Translations under genes and position numbers: made by a program
Notes under the pieces: model-generated
The model's input: only the letters and a program-made list of their open reading frames with translations
Databases searched by the model: none
What the model was told of the DNA's origin: nothing
In this document: positions 17,581-26,683 of the stretch, one piece after another
Numbering within the stretch: position 1 is the stretch's first letter
How the letters are laid out: the number at the start of each line of letters is the position of its first letter
DNA from: Bacillota bacterium
GTDB lineage: Bacteria > Bacillota > Clostridia > Christensenellales > Aristaeellaceae
Direction: 5' to 3'
DNA length: 56,892 nucleotides
NCBI GenBank assembly: GCA_023415715.1
Contig: JAEZJP010000285.1
Location: forward strand, 1-56,892

Positions 17581-17646
17581 GCAATAAAAATGTGATATCA
17601 AAAAAATCCATTTATATGAATGTACAAAAGCATAGGAGGAGTACAA

Positions 17647-19437
17647 ATGAAGAATTTAACTATCAACATGAAACTTATTGCAGGATTCGGCATCGTATTG
17701 TTTCTGATGATTCTGACCGTCGGGGCGGCCATGTTAAGCATTGGCCAAATCGTGCAACAGATTGACCTGTACGCTGGGTTTACGGTTCCCAATATAAATT
17801 CCACCTGGAGCATAAGGCGTGATCTTGTTTCCGTAGAGCGCTACATGCTGCAAGCTATGATGGCGGATACAAATGGAGAAAAGGAAGCATTTTTGAACAA
17901 TGCCGCCAATGACGCCGCCCGCGTGGGGGAAAGCTTGAATGCGTTTGCCAGGAATCAGAGGGACCGGAATCTTGAAATAAAGATTGCAGAGGCTGCATCC
18001 CAGCTTGAGAAAACCACATCGGTACGTCAGCAGATTACGACGCTGCTTGGAAATGATAATGAAACAGACGGGGCGCAAGCCTTGAAGCTGTTTGAGGAAC
18101 AATATATACATGAATTTGATAAATTGGCCGAAATTGTTATTCAGTTCAGTGATAATGAGGTACAACAGGCCAGCGTGCAAATGGAGGATGCTGCCCGCAC
18201 GCAGACTGTAGCATGGATCATACTGATCGCCGTTGCATTAGTTTCTTTTGCGGTGACAATCATCGTCGTCTACGCGATCAGAAAATCCATCCTATCCCCA
18301 GTCAAAGAGATCGAGCGTGTGTATACTGAAATTGCAAAGGGCAATATGAATGTCAATGTAAATTACGACAGCCGTGACGAGCTTGGGAACATGGCCAGGC
18401 TCATCAGACAGACAAATGAGCTGCAAAGCTCGATCCTTGGGGATGTGGTCAAAAATTTCACCAAGATATCCCAGGGCGACTTGCGTATTAAAGTGGAAAT
18501 TGATTATCCCGGCGACTTTGCCGCTCTCAAGAAGGCTACGGAAGAAACCGCCGCAGCCTTGAATCACACTTTGATGACGATCAACACTGCAGCAGGGCAG
18601 GTTAGCGCCGGCGCCTCACAGGTGGCAAGCGGAGCGCAGTCTCTGGCGACCGGCTCGACAGAGCAGGCTTCTTCCGTGGAAGAACTGAGTGTCTCCATTA
18701 CGAAGATTGCGGAACAGGCATCCAAAAACTCGGTGAATGTCAAAACTGCAACGCAGTACGTGGAACAGGTAAGCGCAGGCGTCTTTGCCGGCAACGAGCA
18801 TATGGAGCAGCTTACGAAAGCCATGGCGAATATTGGGGCTTCGTCCAATCAGATTGCAAACATCACAAAGGTTATTGAGGATATCGCTTTCCAGACCAAC
18901 ATTCTTGCACTGAATGCCGCGATCGAAGCTGCCCGTGCCGGAAATGCCGGTAAAGGCTTCGCCGTTGTGGCGGATGAGGTGCGCAGCCTTGCCGCAAAAT
19001 CAGCAGAGGCAGCCAAGAAGACTGCAGAATTGATACAGCACTCGACTGCCACTGTGGCGGAAGGCTCGCAAATTACGGAACAAACCGCTAAGATTCTGCA
19101 TGATGTCAGTGAAAAGGCGAAGGAAGTGAACGCAAACATCATTCAAATCGATCATGCTTCGTCTGATCAGGCCATTGCCATTGAACAGGTCAAACAAGGT
19201 CTTAACCAAGTTTCGGCCGTTGTACAAACCAATGCCGCCACAGCCGAGGAAAACTCCGCAACCAGCGAAGAAATGTCCGCCCAGGCCTCCACGTTGCGTG
19301 AGGAAGTCGGAAGATTCAAGCTGGATTCCAGAGAGGACAAAGGGAACATCGGAAATATCTTTCTGACTGGAGGATTATCCAAATCAGATAAAGCACATCA
19401 CGGGAATGCAGCAGCCATCGGCAAGTATTCCATCTGA
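17647..19437 (+). CDS. Methyl-accepting chemotaxis protein (transmembrane chemoreceptor)
   Basis: 596 residues from ATG 17647, with AGGAGGAG upstream; an earlier in-frame start at 17620 lacks a ribosome site. Transmembrane helix 1 is at about 8-30, an extracytoplasmic four-helix-bundle-like sensor at 31-186, helix 2 at about 187-211, a HAMP domain follows, then the long signalling coiled coil. The hairpin tip with the family hallmark AFQTNILALNAAIEAARAG and GKGFAVVADEVRSLA lies near 411-450 and binds CheW/CheA. Gln/Glu pairs flanking the tip are likely methylation sites. The ligand is unknown. It pairs with the CheW encoded just upstream. Confidence 0.95.
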   Translation: MKNLTINMKLIAGFGIVLFLMILTVGAAMLSIGQIVQQIDLYAGFTVPNINSTWSIRRDLVSVERYMLQAMMADTNGEKEAFLNNAANDAARVGESLNAFARNQRDRNLEIKIAEAASQLEKTTSVRQQITTLLGNDNETDGAQALKLFEEQYIHEFDKLAEIVIQFSDNEVQQASVQMEDAARTQTVAWIILIAVALVSFAVTIIVVYAIRKSILSPVKEIERVYTEIAKGNMNVNVNYDSRDELGNMARLIRQTNELQSSILGDVVKNFTKISQGDLRIKVEIDYPGDFAALKKATEETAAALNHTLMTINTAAGQVSAGASQVASGAQSLATGSTEQASSVEELSVSITKIAEQASKNSVNVKTATQYVEQVSAGVFAGNEHMEQLTKAMANIGASSNQIANITKVIEDIAFQTNILALNAAIEAARAGNAGKGFAVVADEVRSLAAKSAEAAKKTAELIQHSTATVAEGSQITEQTAKILHDVSEKAKEVNANIIQIDHASSDQAIAIEQVKQGLNQVSAVVQTNAATAEENSATSEEMSAQASTLREEVGRFKLDSREDKGNIGNIFLTGGLSKSDKAHHGNAAAIGKYSI

Positions 19438-19453
19438 TATTGTGTAAAAATCC

Positions 19454-19830
19454 CTACGCGTTTATCGATTCGTCGAAATCCAGCCGTATTACCATGACCT
19501 CATGATTGTATTCGTTCACCGGGACGCCGCTGATGCGAAGATATGGGCGCTCCCGGTGATGAGAAGGCAGCAGGTCCACCCTTGTCTCCAGTTCCCTGCC
19601 GTCGTTGAGCAATACGGCCCGGGTGGGCAGTATGTTCAGAGGCTTTAAAATCACGGCGGAACACTGCATGTCCTTGTACAGGTGCACATAGATGGTATTG
19701 CCCCGGCGGGTGAGCAATACATCGTCACGCATATTGTCGGTAGCCTGGGTGATGATGGTGGTGGCGGGATAAGCATCCTCATAGGATTCCCTGACTCTTG
19801 CGTACCAGTTTCCAAGCATGCTGAAAGCCG
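19454..19830 (-). pseudogene. C-terminal fragment of an alpha-L-fucosidase-like glycoside hydrolase
   Basis: Reading leftward, about 125 residues look like a real protein end: MLGNWYARVRESYEDAYPAT, DDVLLTRRGNTIYVHLYKD, LNILPTRAVLLNDGRELETR, then RPYLRISGVPVNEYNHEVMV and a stop at 19454. The NWY-x-RVRES and LLTR-x-x-x-x-YVHL strings resemble the end of the catalytic part and the beta-sandwich of GH29 alpha-L-fucosidases. Upstream of about 19830 the frame stays open but is only the mirror of the rightward gene, so the catalytic N-terminal two thirds is missing. It lies 16 nt from the chemoreceptor stop, convergent. Family assignment is moderate; truncation is clear. Confidence 0.6.
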
Positions 19831-21253
19831 TTGGGAAACCAATCAATTGGAAGAGAATATCGGCCGGCTGAACAGTGCCATACAGTCTGTCCGCCCCGGT
19901 ACCCCGCTCATCCTTTATTATTGGAAGCATCAGGAACTGGTGGCCGGTAAAGTCTTGGGCGATCAGATCTGCGATGAATCCCAGGACCGACTCTCCCAGG
20001 GCGTCTTGAAAATTCCGCCCATATGGCGGCCCGCATACAGCATGAACCGCTGCAGGAATTGTACGGGGAACAAACACCCCTTCGGCATCATCCATTCCTC
20101 CCCCGGCATGGACTGGTGGCATACGGGCCTTCCCACGGCGGAGTATGACTTTTGGTTAAGCCTTATTCCCATCTTCGGCGGGTCCTTATGGCATTCCGTC
20201 ACGGGCATACCCGCAACTATTACCGACAAGCGGATTCTTCGCAGTGTCGCTGCGGCCAATGAAAAGGCCGGCATGATCGCCCCCTATATGGGCCGGGAGG
20301 AACATTTGTGCTGCCCTACGGTGCTTTGCGATGATGCGTATCAAATGAATGGCTGGATGAGCGTTTTGCATCATACGCAAAAGCTGTACGAGCTGATGGA
20401 GGGACGGCGGGTGACGCCTGAGACACTGCACGGCAAAAGCGCAGTGCTTGTACCAGGAGCGTTCTATATTACAAAGGAAGCTGCGGCTGCGCTTTATGAT
20501 TACGTTTCGGCGGGCGGGCATCTGATTCTGGAAGGCAAGATTCCGGAAGATTGCCCGGAACTGTATGAGGCGGCAGGCATCAGGTGCTATCAAAAAACTG
20601 GCGGAGAGACTGTTTCCGCTTATCTCCGGTTTGAGGAGGAAGGCAAAAGCCTTCAAGGAGAAGAACTGCAGGATACGCCAATCATCCCCATGGGCGGGAA
20701 GATCATTTTGTCGGAGCCGGAAGGCGCGCAGATACTGGCAGCATTGGTGCCGTCCTTCGCCCCTCCCGATGCGGTGGGAGCCCCGCCGGAACGTGCCTCC
20801 TTGCCGGCACCCCATACCAGGATACCGCTTGTCACCATAAATAAATCAGGCAAGGGTAAGTGCTGCAATATCCAGTTCGGCCTTTCGGAACTGATTGAAA
20901 AATACGGCCTGGATGAGCACTACGAGCTGGCCCACCAGCTTCTTAATAAGGCATGCCCGCCTACGGTAACCGTAAGCCGCATCCATGGTCTTGCCATGAA
21001 TGCATTCCGCTGTCCGGACGGCATACTGATCCACCTGGCAAATGGCACAGGGGAGCGGCCGCTCAAAACCGTCGTTCCCATGACGGATATTGAGGTTACC
21101 GTAAGGCTTTATCCTTCGGAGCACGCCCTACAGGTTGTGAGGCTATTTGCCTCACAGCAGATAAAGTATAGTATTAATAACAAGATTCTCACTTTTGTGC
21201 TTGACCGCCTTGAGGTCTGGGAAAGTTTCCTCATTTGCCTGGAAAGAGAATAG
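19827..21253 (+). pseudogene. Truncated glycoside hydrolase (GH42/beta-galactosidase-trimerisation-like)
   Basis: About 475 residues from roughly QLEENIGRLNSAIQSVRPGT to a stop at 21253. The first part resembles the end of a TIM-barrel hydrolase (WKHQELVAGK, then PGMDWWHTGLPTAEYDFWLS). The middle has a Rossmann-like domain like the beta-galactosidase trimerisation domain (LHGKSAVLVPGAFYITKEAA, YVSAGGHLILEGKIPE), and the C-terminal part is beta-rich (FRCPDGILIHLANGTGERPL). There is no ribosome site, and the open frame 5' of about 19827 is only the antisense of the fucosidase fragment, so the N-terminal catalytic part is lost. It could still be expressed as a short remnant. Two 5'-truncated hydrolase genes meet head to head here. 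Confidence 0.6.
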
Positions 21254-21271
21254 CAGGAATAAAACGCAAAT

Positions 21272-21307
21272 ATCAAAAGAGCCGCCGGCATTGGCAGCTC
21301 TTTTGAT
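21272..21307 (+). terminator. Rho-independent terminator
   Basis: Arms ATCAAAAGAGC (21272-21282) and GCTCTTTTGAT (21297-21307) are a perfect 11-bp inverted repeat, extended inside by GCC/GGC. The right arm carries the T-run. It lies 19 nt after the truncated hydrolase stop at 21253. Confidence 0.85.
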
Positions 21308-21501
21308 TTAGTAAAAAGTAAATAACTATTTCATCGGCTTAAAAAAATGAACAAAGGTTTTCTCCTCTTGGCCACTTATATTATAGCATGATGCCGCCCT
21401 AACAACAAGACTGTATATTTGAGAGCAAATATGCTAGACTACACGCACGACGGAAAGTGCCCAATCTCATCCCGTCATAAGACGAAAGGGGATTTTGGAG
21501 A

Positions 21502-23763
21502 ATGGAGCAAGCGCAGGAACAGAAGGAACTGCAGTCTGAAAATCTTCATTTGGAGCACACGATCGCTTTTGTACAAAGGGAAATAGCGCAGCTAAAGCAA
21601 AAACGTGAAGAACGGGAGACGGTCATCTCGTCCGCTCATGAGGATGTGCAGGAGTATGCGCCGCGGGCAGACACCATATCAAACCTGTACTCCATGCAGG
21701 GCTTTCACGACCTGGCTGAATTGAGCCAATATTTCCAGCCGGAATCAGATCAAATCGCTGCCCGTGAAAAAGAAACCGTGACGATCCAGTCTTTGGAGAA
21801 AATATTGGATTCGCCTTATTTTGCGCGGATCAATTTCCGCTTCAGCGGGGAAGAGAATACAGAAAGCATTTATATCGGCCGCTGCACGCTGATGGAAAAG
21901 GATACACTTTTCATACACGTGCATGATTGGCGTGCGCCGATTTCAAACGTATTTTACCGCCATGGCCTGGGCAAGGCATCGTACGAAGCGCCTGCCGGTA
22001 CGCTCGATGGTGAGGTTTTGCTTAAACGGCAGTATGAAATACGCCAGGGGAATCTGCTATACTTTTTTGACGCGGATATTCAGATCATCGACGAATTCCT
22101 TCGGAATCTGCTTTCCAAGAACGCTACGCCTCAGATGAAAACCATTGTGGAGACCATTCAAAAGGATCAGGACATCGTCATCAGGGATATGGAGAGCGAT
22201 GTGCTGATGGTGCAGGGCGCGGCGGGAAGCGGCAAGACTTCCATTGCGCTGCACAGGGTCGCGTATCTTATGTACCGGGAGCTGGCGGGCAAGTTAAGCG
22301 CCAATGATATCCTTATCCTGTCGCCAAGCAGTGTATATGAAAAATATATCTCAAATGTTCTGCCGGAACTTGGGGAGAGCAATGTGAAAACCATGCTTCT
22401 GGAAGACATTTTTCAGAGCTTGTTTCCTATGGAGAAGATACAGTCCAGGGGCGAATGGCTGGAGCAGCTGCTTTCCTTAAGGGAAGATAGGCAGGCTGAA
22501 CTATTGAAAAGCAGCATGGCATTCAAAGGGTCCGCCTCGTTTATCAAGATCCTTGACCGGCTTGTTCAGGACATACCACGAAAATGGATTGATTTTCAGG
22601 ATGTGGACTATGATGGGCAGTGCATTGCATACCGGGATGTTTTGAAATCCACCGTCTGCAATCCGAAAAAGATTGCAGTCTTGGGGATGCGCCTTATATG
22701 GCTGGAGCAGGAAATACTCGAGAAAGTGCATCGGCTGCGCAAAAACCGCGTACGGAAGCTGAACAGCTTCGCATCACGGTTTCCGGAGCACATGACGGAA
22801 GTGGAGGAATTTGCCCGGTGGATTTCGATTCATGAAAGCGCCGCGCTCCTTAAGGAGATTCGGGCATTTACCAGGATCGATACAAAAGCGTTGTACAGAA
22901 AGCTGTTCAGCGATAAAAAGAGTTTTTACCGTCTGGCAATGTGTATCGCGCTGCCTGAAAACATAGAGGAGATTCTATCACTTACAAGCGGCCAGCTGGC
23001 AGAAGGGCAGATCCAATATGATGATGCGGGAGCACTTTCGTATTTGCATATCCGGATACATGGCTGCGATGAATACAGCCATATCCGCCAGCTTGTAATA
23101 GACGAGGCGCAGGACGATGAGCTTTTGCATATCGCCCTCTTGCGTGACTTGTGTCCATATGCGCGCTATACCATACTGGGGGATGTCAATCAGTCCATAG
23201 GGAAGCCGGCTGATATATCGATGTATCAACAAATCCGTGCCATTCTCGGCAAGGGAAAATCAACATACGCTACCATGGAAAAGAGCTTCCGCTGCACAGA
23301 GGAAATATGGCGCTTCAGCGCGAGATTCCTTGCCCCGGGCATGGCAGGTCAATGCTTCAGCCGGTCCGGAGAGGAGCCGGTTGTTCATAGGGCTGCCAGC
23401 CTTTCAAAGATGGATGATATGCTGTCAGAAGAAGTTGCGGCCTGCAAAGAAAAGGGATACGGATCTATCGGGCTCATCTGCAAGACAGAAAAAGACGCTT
23501 CTATTGTATATGAAAGGCTGAAAAACAGGATGGCGCTGCGATTCATTCATCACGACAGCGTGGCGGAGTTAAAGGGTACGCTTGTACTTCCCATTTTCAT
23601 GGCAAAAGGCTTGGAGTTTGACGCTGTGATTGTATGCGACGCCGATATAGAACACTATCATACGCAGGACGATAAACAGCTGCTGTATATAGCGAGTACG
23701 AGGGCCTTGCACAGGCTGAACCTGTTCAGTGCCGGAGAAATCAGCCCGCTATTGTGTGATTAG
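21502..23763 (+). CDS. helD: HelD-like superfamily 1 helicase (RNA polymerase-associated ATPase)
   Basis: 753 residues, the usual size of HelD. An N-terminal coiled coil (about 1-45, rich in Glu, Gln and Lys) precedes a split UvrD-like motor: Walker A GAAGSGKTS at 239-247, Walker B VIDEAQDDE (Asp534), motif IV SFRCTEEIW and the C-terminal FDAVIVCDAD and LYIASTRALHRL. HelD proteins of Firmicutes bind RNA polymerase and use ATP to free stalled enzyme from nucleic acid. GAATGG at the start is preceded by AAAGGGG about 11 nt upstream. An acyl-carrier-like gene follows 18 nt downstream. Recognition as HelD is strong; orthology with Bacillus HelD rather than a paralogue is not proven. Confidence 0.88.
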   Translation: MEQAQEQKELQSENLHLEHTIAFVQREIAQLKQKREERETVISSAHEDVQEYAPRADTISNLYSMQGFHDLAELSQYFQPESDQIAAREKETVTIQSLEKILDSPYFARINFRFSGEENTESIYIGRCTLMEKDTLFIHVHDWRAPISNVFYRHGLGKASYEAPAGTLDGEVLLKRQYEIRQGNLLYFFDADIQIIDEFLRNLLSKNATPQMKTIVETIQKDQDIVIRDMESDVLMVQGAAGSGKTSIALHRVAYLMYRELAGKLSANDILILSPSSVYEKYISNVLPELGESNVKTMLLEDIFQSLFPMEKIQSRGEWLEQLLSLREDRQAELLKSSMAFKGSASFIKILDRLVQDIPRKWIDFQDVDYDGQCIAYRDVLKSTVCNPKKIAVLGMRLIWLEQEILEKVHRLRKNRVRKLNSFASRFPEHMTEVEEFARWISIHESAALLKEIRAFTRIDTKALYRKLFSDKKSFYRLAMCIALPENIEEILSLTSGQLAEGQIQYDDAGALSYLHIRIHGCDEYSHIRQLVIDEAQDDELLHIALLRDLCPYARYTILGDVNQSIGKPADISMYQQIRAILGKGKSTYATMEKSFRCTEEIWRFSARFLAPGMAGQCFSRSGEEPVVHRAASLSKMDDMLSEEVAACKEKGYGSIGLICKTEKDASIVYERLKNRMALRFIHHDSVAELKGTLVLPIFMAKGLEFDAVIVCDADIEHYHTQDDKQLLYIASTRALHRLNLFSAGEISPLLCD

Positions 23764-23781
23764 CAAGAGGGAGGGATCAAT

Positions 23782-24072
23782 ATGGTCGTTCTTAAGGTAA
23801 GGAAGCTCCTGGCAGAAATCATCGGCGTGGAAGCGGAGGATGTAACAATAAGGATGCCCCTGACAAAAGACAACGGCGTAGATCCGCTGGATATTGCAAA
23901 GCTTATTATTGCATGCGAAAAAGAATTCAAGGTCACCATTCACGATGAGGATGTTCTTGATTTCCACTGCGCCCAAGATATCGCGGCCTATATTGATCAT
24001 TTGCTTTCGCTTGGCCTCAATGATATGCCCGAGCGTACCGAGGAGGACCGTGTGGCGTGGTTCTATGAATAA
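23782..24072 (+). CDS. Acyl-carrier-protein-like protein without the phosphopantetheine serine
   Basis: 96 residues with GGAGGG 7 nt upstream. The four-helix ACP pattern is visible: VRKLLAEIIGVEAEDVTIRM, then GVDPLDIAKLIIACEKEF and KVTIHDEDVLDFHCAQDIAA. In true ACPs the second helix starts D-S-L and the Ser carries 4'-phosphopantetheine; here the codons give Asp34-Pro35-Leu36-Asp37, so no prosthetic group can be attached at the normal site. It is likely a degenerate ACP used as a protein-binding module. It is 18 nt after helD and convergent with the kinase gene (14-nt gap). A C-terminal tail of about 15 acidic residues (PERTEEDRVAWFYE) is also atypical. Confidence 0.75.
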   Translation: MVVLKVRKLLAEIIGVEAEDVTIRMPLTKDNGVDPLDIAKLIIACEKEFKVTIHDEDVLDFHCAQDIAAYIDHLLSLGLNDMPERTEEDRVAWFYE

Positions 24073-24086
24073 ACAGCATCCTATAA

Positions 24087-26000
24087 TCAGTCATCAAACT
24101 GAACGGCAAACGGCAATTCGCTTACGGGCTTTTTAAAATTTGTTTCCTGCCCGTGGGAAAGTATTACGGTTTTCAGGACCGGCATGCGATCAAGCGGTGA
24201 CAGGTCTTTTACGGGGTTATTGCATATCTTGAGCTGTTCAATAGTGGCGTTTCCATCAAGGGCGCTCAAATCATTGATCGCATTGGATGTGACCTCAAGA
24301 CTGTTCAGCTTCTGGAAGGCTGAAATCCCCTCGAGATTTTTAAGCTGTGCCCCAAAGAGATTGAGGTAACCCAACTCTTTCATATTCATGAAAGGATCCA
24401 GGCTGTCCACTTCACTGAAAAAGAGGAGAACGCTGCGAAGGGATTCCACTTTCGATAGAATGCGTACGCCTTCAGCCTTAAGATCCCGGCTGCCGAATTC
24501 CTCCAGCTGGTCAAATGTATCAAGCGCTGTGTAATCCATATCCTGAGGCATGACATATAGCAACAGTCTTTTTAGTTTCATGCCGGCAATGGGGGACAGG
24601 TCTGTAACCAAGGTGCTGCTGATGTTCAGACTATCCAGCCTGGTAAAAGCCGCCAGTCCGGTTATATCTGATATTGGATTATTGCTGATATCCAGCTCCT
24701 CAAGCATTTTCATATCATACAAGGGGCTGATATCGCAGATGCGGTTATCGCAAACGGACAGGTGAGTCAATTGAATCTTGCTCAATGGGGTAAGATCGGT
24801 CAAATCCAGCCGCATCAGCGACAGCTTTTTTAAATGCGGCATGTATTTCAAATCAGTAAGATCGGTAAGTAAACTATATCCGCCCTCAAAATCCGTGCCA
24901 TGCAGATGCAGCGTAAAGCCGAAGGAATAGGCGTCTTCCCAATTCAGATATGGCGTATCTCCGCACAGATACAATTCGGTGATACCCTGCATATCATCAA
25001 TGCTGATATCACCAATGGCTTGGTTAAGCTTAAGCCTTACGGCTTTCTCAATCAAAGGAGACTTGAACCGGTAAGCGCCTTTATACAACTGCACAATGGC
25101 GGTCTCCATTGAATTCAATATACCGGCACGGTTGGTATATATACCTGCAGCTGCAGTGCAAAGCAATATAAAGCAGACTGCCCTTATAGCCAGATTGCGC
25201 CAGCGCGCGGTGTAAGCTTCCAGACGCTTGTGCAAAAGGCGGACGGACGGATACCTTTTTTCGGGATCAAAACGCAGGCACTTATTTATAATCCGCTTAA
25301 GAGCGGGAGATATATGCAATGTATGAAGCCGGCTTTTATCATAGCCTCCCGTCAATAAAAAGACCAGAAGCATCCCGATGCCATACACGTCGGCCCGTGC
25401 ATCGCACCTTTTGTAGCCAAACTGCTCCGGTGCGGCCGTAATAGCCGTACCCAATATCTCGGTATCATAGGACTTTTCAGATGATTCCGCCTGCACGGTG
25501 TCCAGATCCACCAGGTGGATGGTACCGCTGTCGGAAATGATGATGTTTTGAGGCTTGATATCCCTGTGAATAATGGGCGGGTCCATTGCGTGCAGCTTTT
25601 CAACAATGATGCAAACCTTGCACGCGATGGACAATATCTTTTTTATGTGGATCGTTTCGCAGCTTTCCAGATAATCGGCCAAAGATTTGCCCGGAATATA
25701 TTCACGAAGAAGAAATGCGTGTTCCGCCCGCGTAAAACATGTAATCGGGTGGGGAAATGCGCTGTCATGAAGCGTGAGCAGCAGCGCGTGCTCGCGCATC
25801 AACTTGTTTATGCTGCCGGCCGGCGCTACCTTTAGTATGCAGGAAGTTTCATCCTCTTTGCCTCGCAGCAAAAAAACCTGCTGATTCGCGTTTTGCTTTA
25901 GGCAGCCGTTTACATTGTAATACTGACCGATGCTTTCGGGCATATCTGGGATCACGCATGCAGATTGATATTCAGCTAAGAAAGCCTGCAGATCACCCAT
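24087..26000 (-). CDS. Membrane-anchored Ser/Thr protein kinase with leucine-rich repeats
   Basis: 637 residues from ATG 26000, which has GGAG 8 nt upstream; earlier in-frame TTG/ATG codons overlap the ribosome site. Kinase domain about 25-265: Lys57 (CILKVA), the catalytic loop HRDIKPQN (145-152), and TAAPEQFG with APE at 190-192. The metal-binding motif reads DLD (165-167) instead of DFG; the Asp is kept. A single membrane helix at about 269-287 (LAIRAVCFILLCTAAAGIY) leads to an outer part with about nine leucine-rich repeats (LEELDISNNPISDITGLAAF and similar), internalin-like. Predicted topology: kinase inside, repeats outside. It is cotranscribed with the HTH regulator 26024-26464 and divergent from the dynamin operon. 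Confidence 0.88.
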   Translation of the reverse strand: MGDLQAFLAEYQSACVIPDMPESIGQYYNVNGCLKQNANQQVFLLRGKEDETSCILKVAPAGSINKLMREHALLLTLHDSAFPHPITCFTRAEHAFLLREYIPGKSLADYLESCETIHIKKILSIACKVCIIVEKLHAMDPPIIHRDIKPQNIIISDSGTIHLVDLDTVQAESSEKSYDTEILGTAITAAPEQFGYKRCDARADVYGIGMLLVFLLTGGYDKSRLHTLHISPALKRIINKCLRFDPEKRYPSVRLLHKRLEAYTARWRNLAIRAVCFILLCTAAAGIYTNRAGILNSMETAIVQLYKGAYRFKSPLIEKAVRLKLNQAIGDISIDDMQGITELYLCGDTPYLNWEDAYSFGFTLHLHGTDFEGGYSLLTDLTDLKYMPHLKKLSLMRLDLTDLTPLSKIQLTHLSVCDNRICDISPLYDMKMLEELDISNNPISDITGLAAFTRLDSLNISSTLVTDLSPIAGMKLKRLLLYVMPQDMDYTALDTFDQLEEFGSRDLKAEGVRILSKVESLRSVLLFFSEVDSLDPFMNMKELGYLNLFGAQLKNLEGISAFQKLNSLEVTSNAINDLSALDGNATIEQLKICNNPVKDLSPLDRMPVLKTVILSHGQETNFKKPVSELPFAVQFDD

Positions 26001-26023
26001 AAACATATCTCCAAACAAAGTAG

Positions 26024-26464
26024 TTACGGCATACGGTTCAGCAGGGAAGCTTCCCCAAGGCTTAGAAGAAAGTCCTCCATTTGGGTAAGTGAATAACGGT
26101 GATGTATGCCGAATATGATGGCGGCGTCACGGCGAACCCGGGGGTAAAGCTCGCCTTTATTTGCCAACCGCAAAAGCTTTTGCGTCCATATAAGATCCAG
26201 GCCCATAACGAGCGTGATACAAATCAGTATATCTCTGCCAGGGTTTCGTTTCCCGCTGAAAACCTGGTAGGCATACGGATGGCTGAGCAGTGCCGCGTCC
26301 GCAATCTGTGCAATGGAAAACCCGCTGCTTTGCTGCAGGGCCGACAGGGTGGCATGAAGGGTGGGATTATCTATGGCATCACCGCTGATATGAAGAACCT
26401 GATCGAATTTACCGCTTTCCCGGAGCAGCTTCTGTATATCGTCGGTGCGTAAGTCTTTGTTCAC
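26024..26464 (-). CDS. HTH regulator of the clostridial kinase-associated type
   Basis: 146 residues from GTG 26464 with GGAGGAAA upstream; an in-frame ATG 51 nt earlier gives an unlikely Cys-rich extension. The central XRE-like HTH is SIAQIADAALLSHPYAYQVF followed by SGKRNPGRDILICITLVMGL, then a conserved-looking KLLRLANKGELYPRVRRDAA segment. Small proteins with the pattern 'YxYQ(I/V)FSGKR-P-RD...LYPRxRRDA' are common beside Ser/Thr kinases in Clostridia, from memory. It is 23 nt upstream of the kinase gene on the same strand, so they form an operon. It may sense kinase output or control the divergent dynamin operon; a direct role is inferred only from position. Confidence 0.75.
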   Translation of the reverse strand: MNKDLRTDDIQKLLRESGKFDQVLHISGDAIDNPTLHATLSALQQSSGFSIAQIADAALLSHPYAYQVFSGKRNPGRDILICITLVMGLDLIWTQKLLRLANKGELYPRVRRDAAIIFGIHHRYSLTQMEDFLLSLGEASLLNRMP

Positions 26465-26571
26465 GCGCTTTCCTCCATGCGAACAGCATAAGACAAATGC
26501 TATCATGTTTTCCATGTTCGTAAAGCCATCTCCTTCTCATAAACAAATAAAGTGCCAAAAATGTACAAAAA

Positions 26572-26596
26572 TTGACAAGATTGATGCAACTTGCAT
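26572..26596 (+). promoter_or_regulatory. Candidate promoter/operator in the divergent kinase-dynamin region
   Basis: A consensus -35 TTGACA is at 26572-26577. A perfect dyad ATGCAA-C-TTGCAT (26584-26596) covers the place where the -10 would be (the -10 itself, CATAGC or ATAGCA, is poor). Such a layout suits repression or activation by the neighbouring HTH protein. Function inferred. Confidence 0.4.
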
Positions 26597-26683
26597 AGCA
26601 AATCGAAAACGCTGAGAAGTATACTTTTTAATGTTGAGTTTCTGAAAATGAGCGGAAATTGCTTTCTGCTGGAGATGAGAAGT

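Noticed and set aside
19840..19865. Site-specific inversion (phase variation) at the hydrolase joint
   Set aside because: Only one short palindrome is present, no second copy and no recombinase gene in the window; a fixed rearrangement is simpler.
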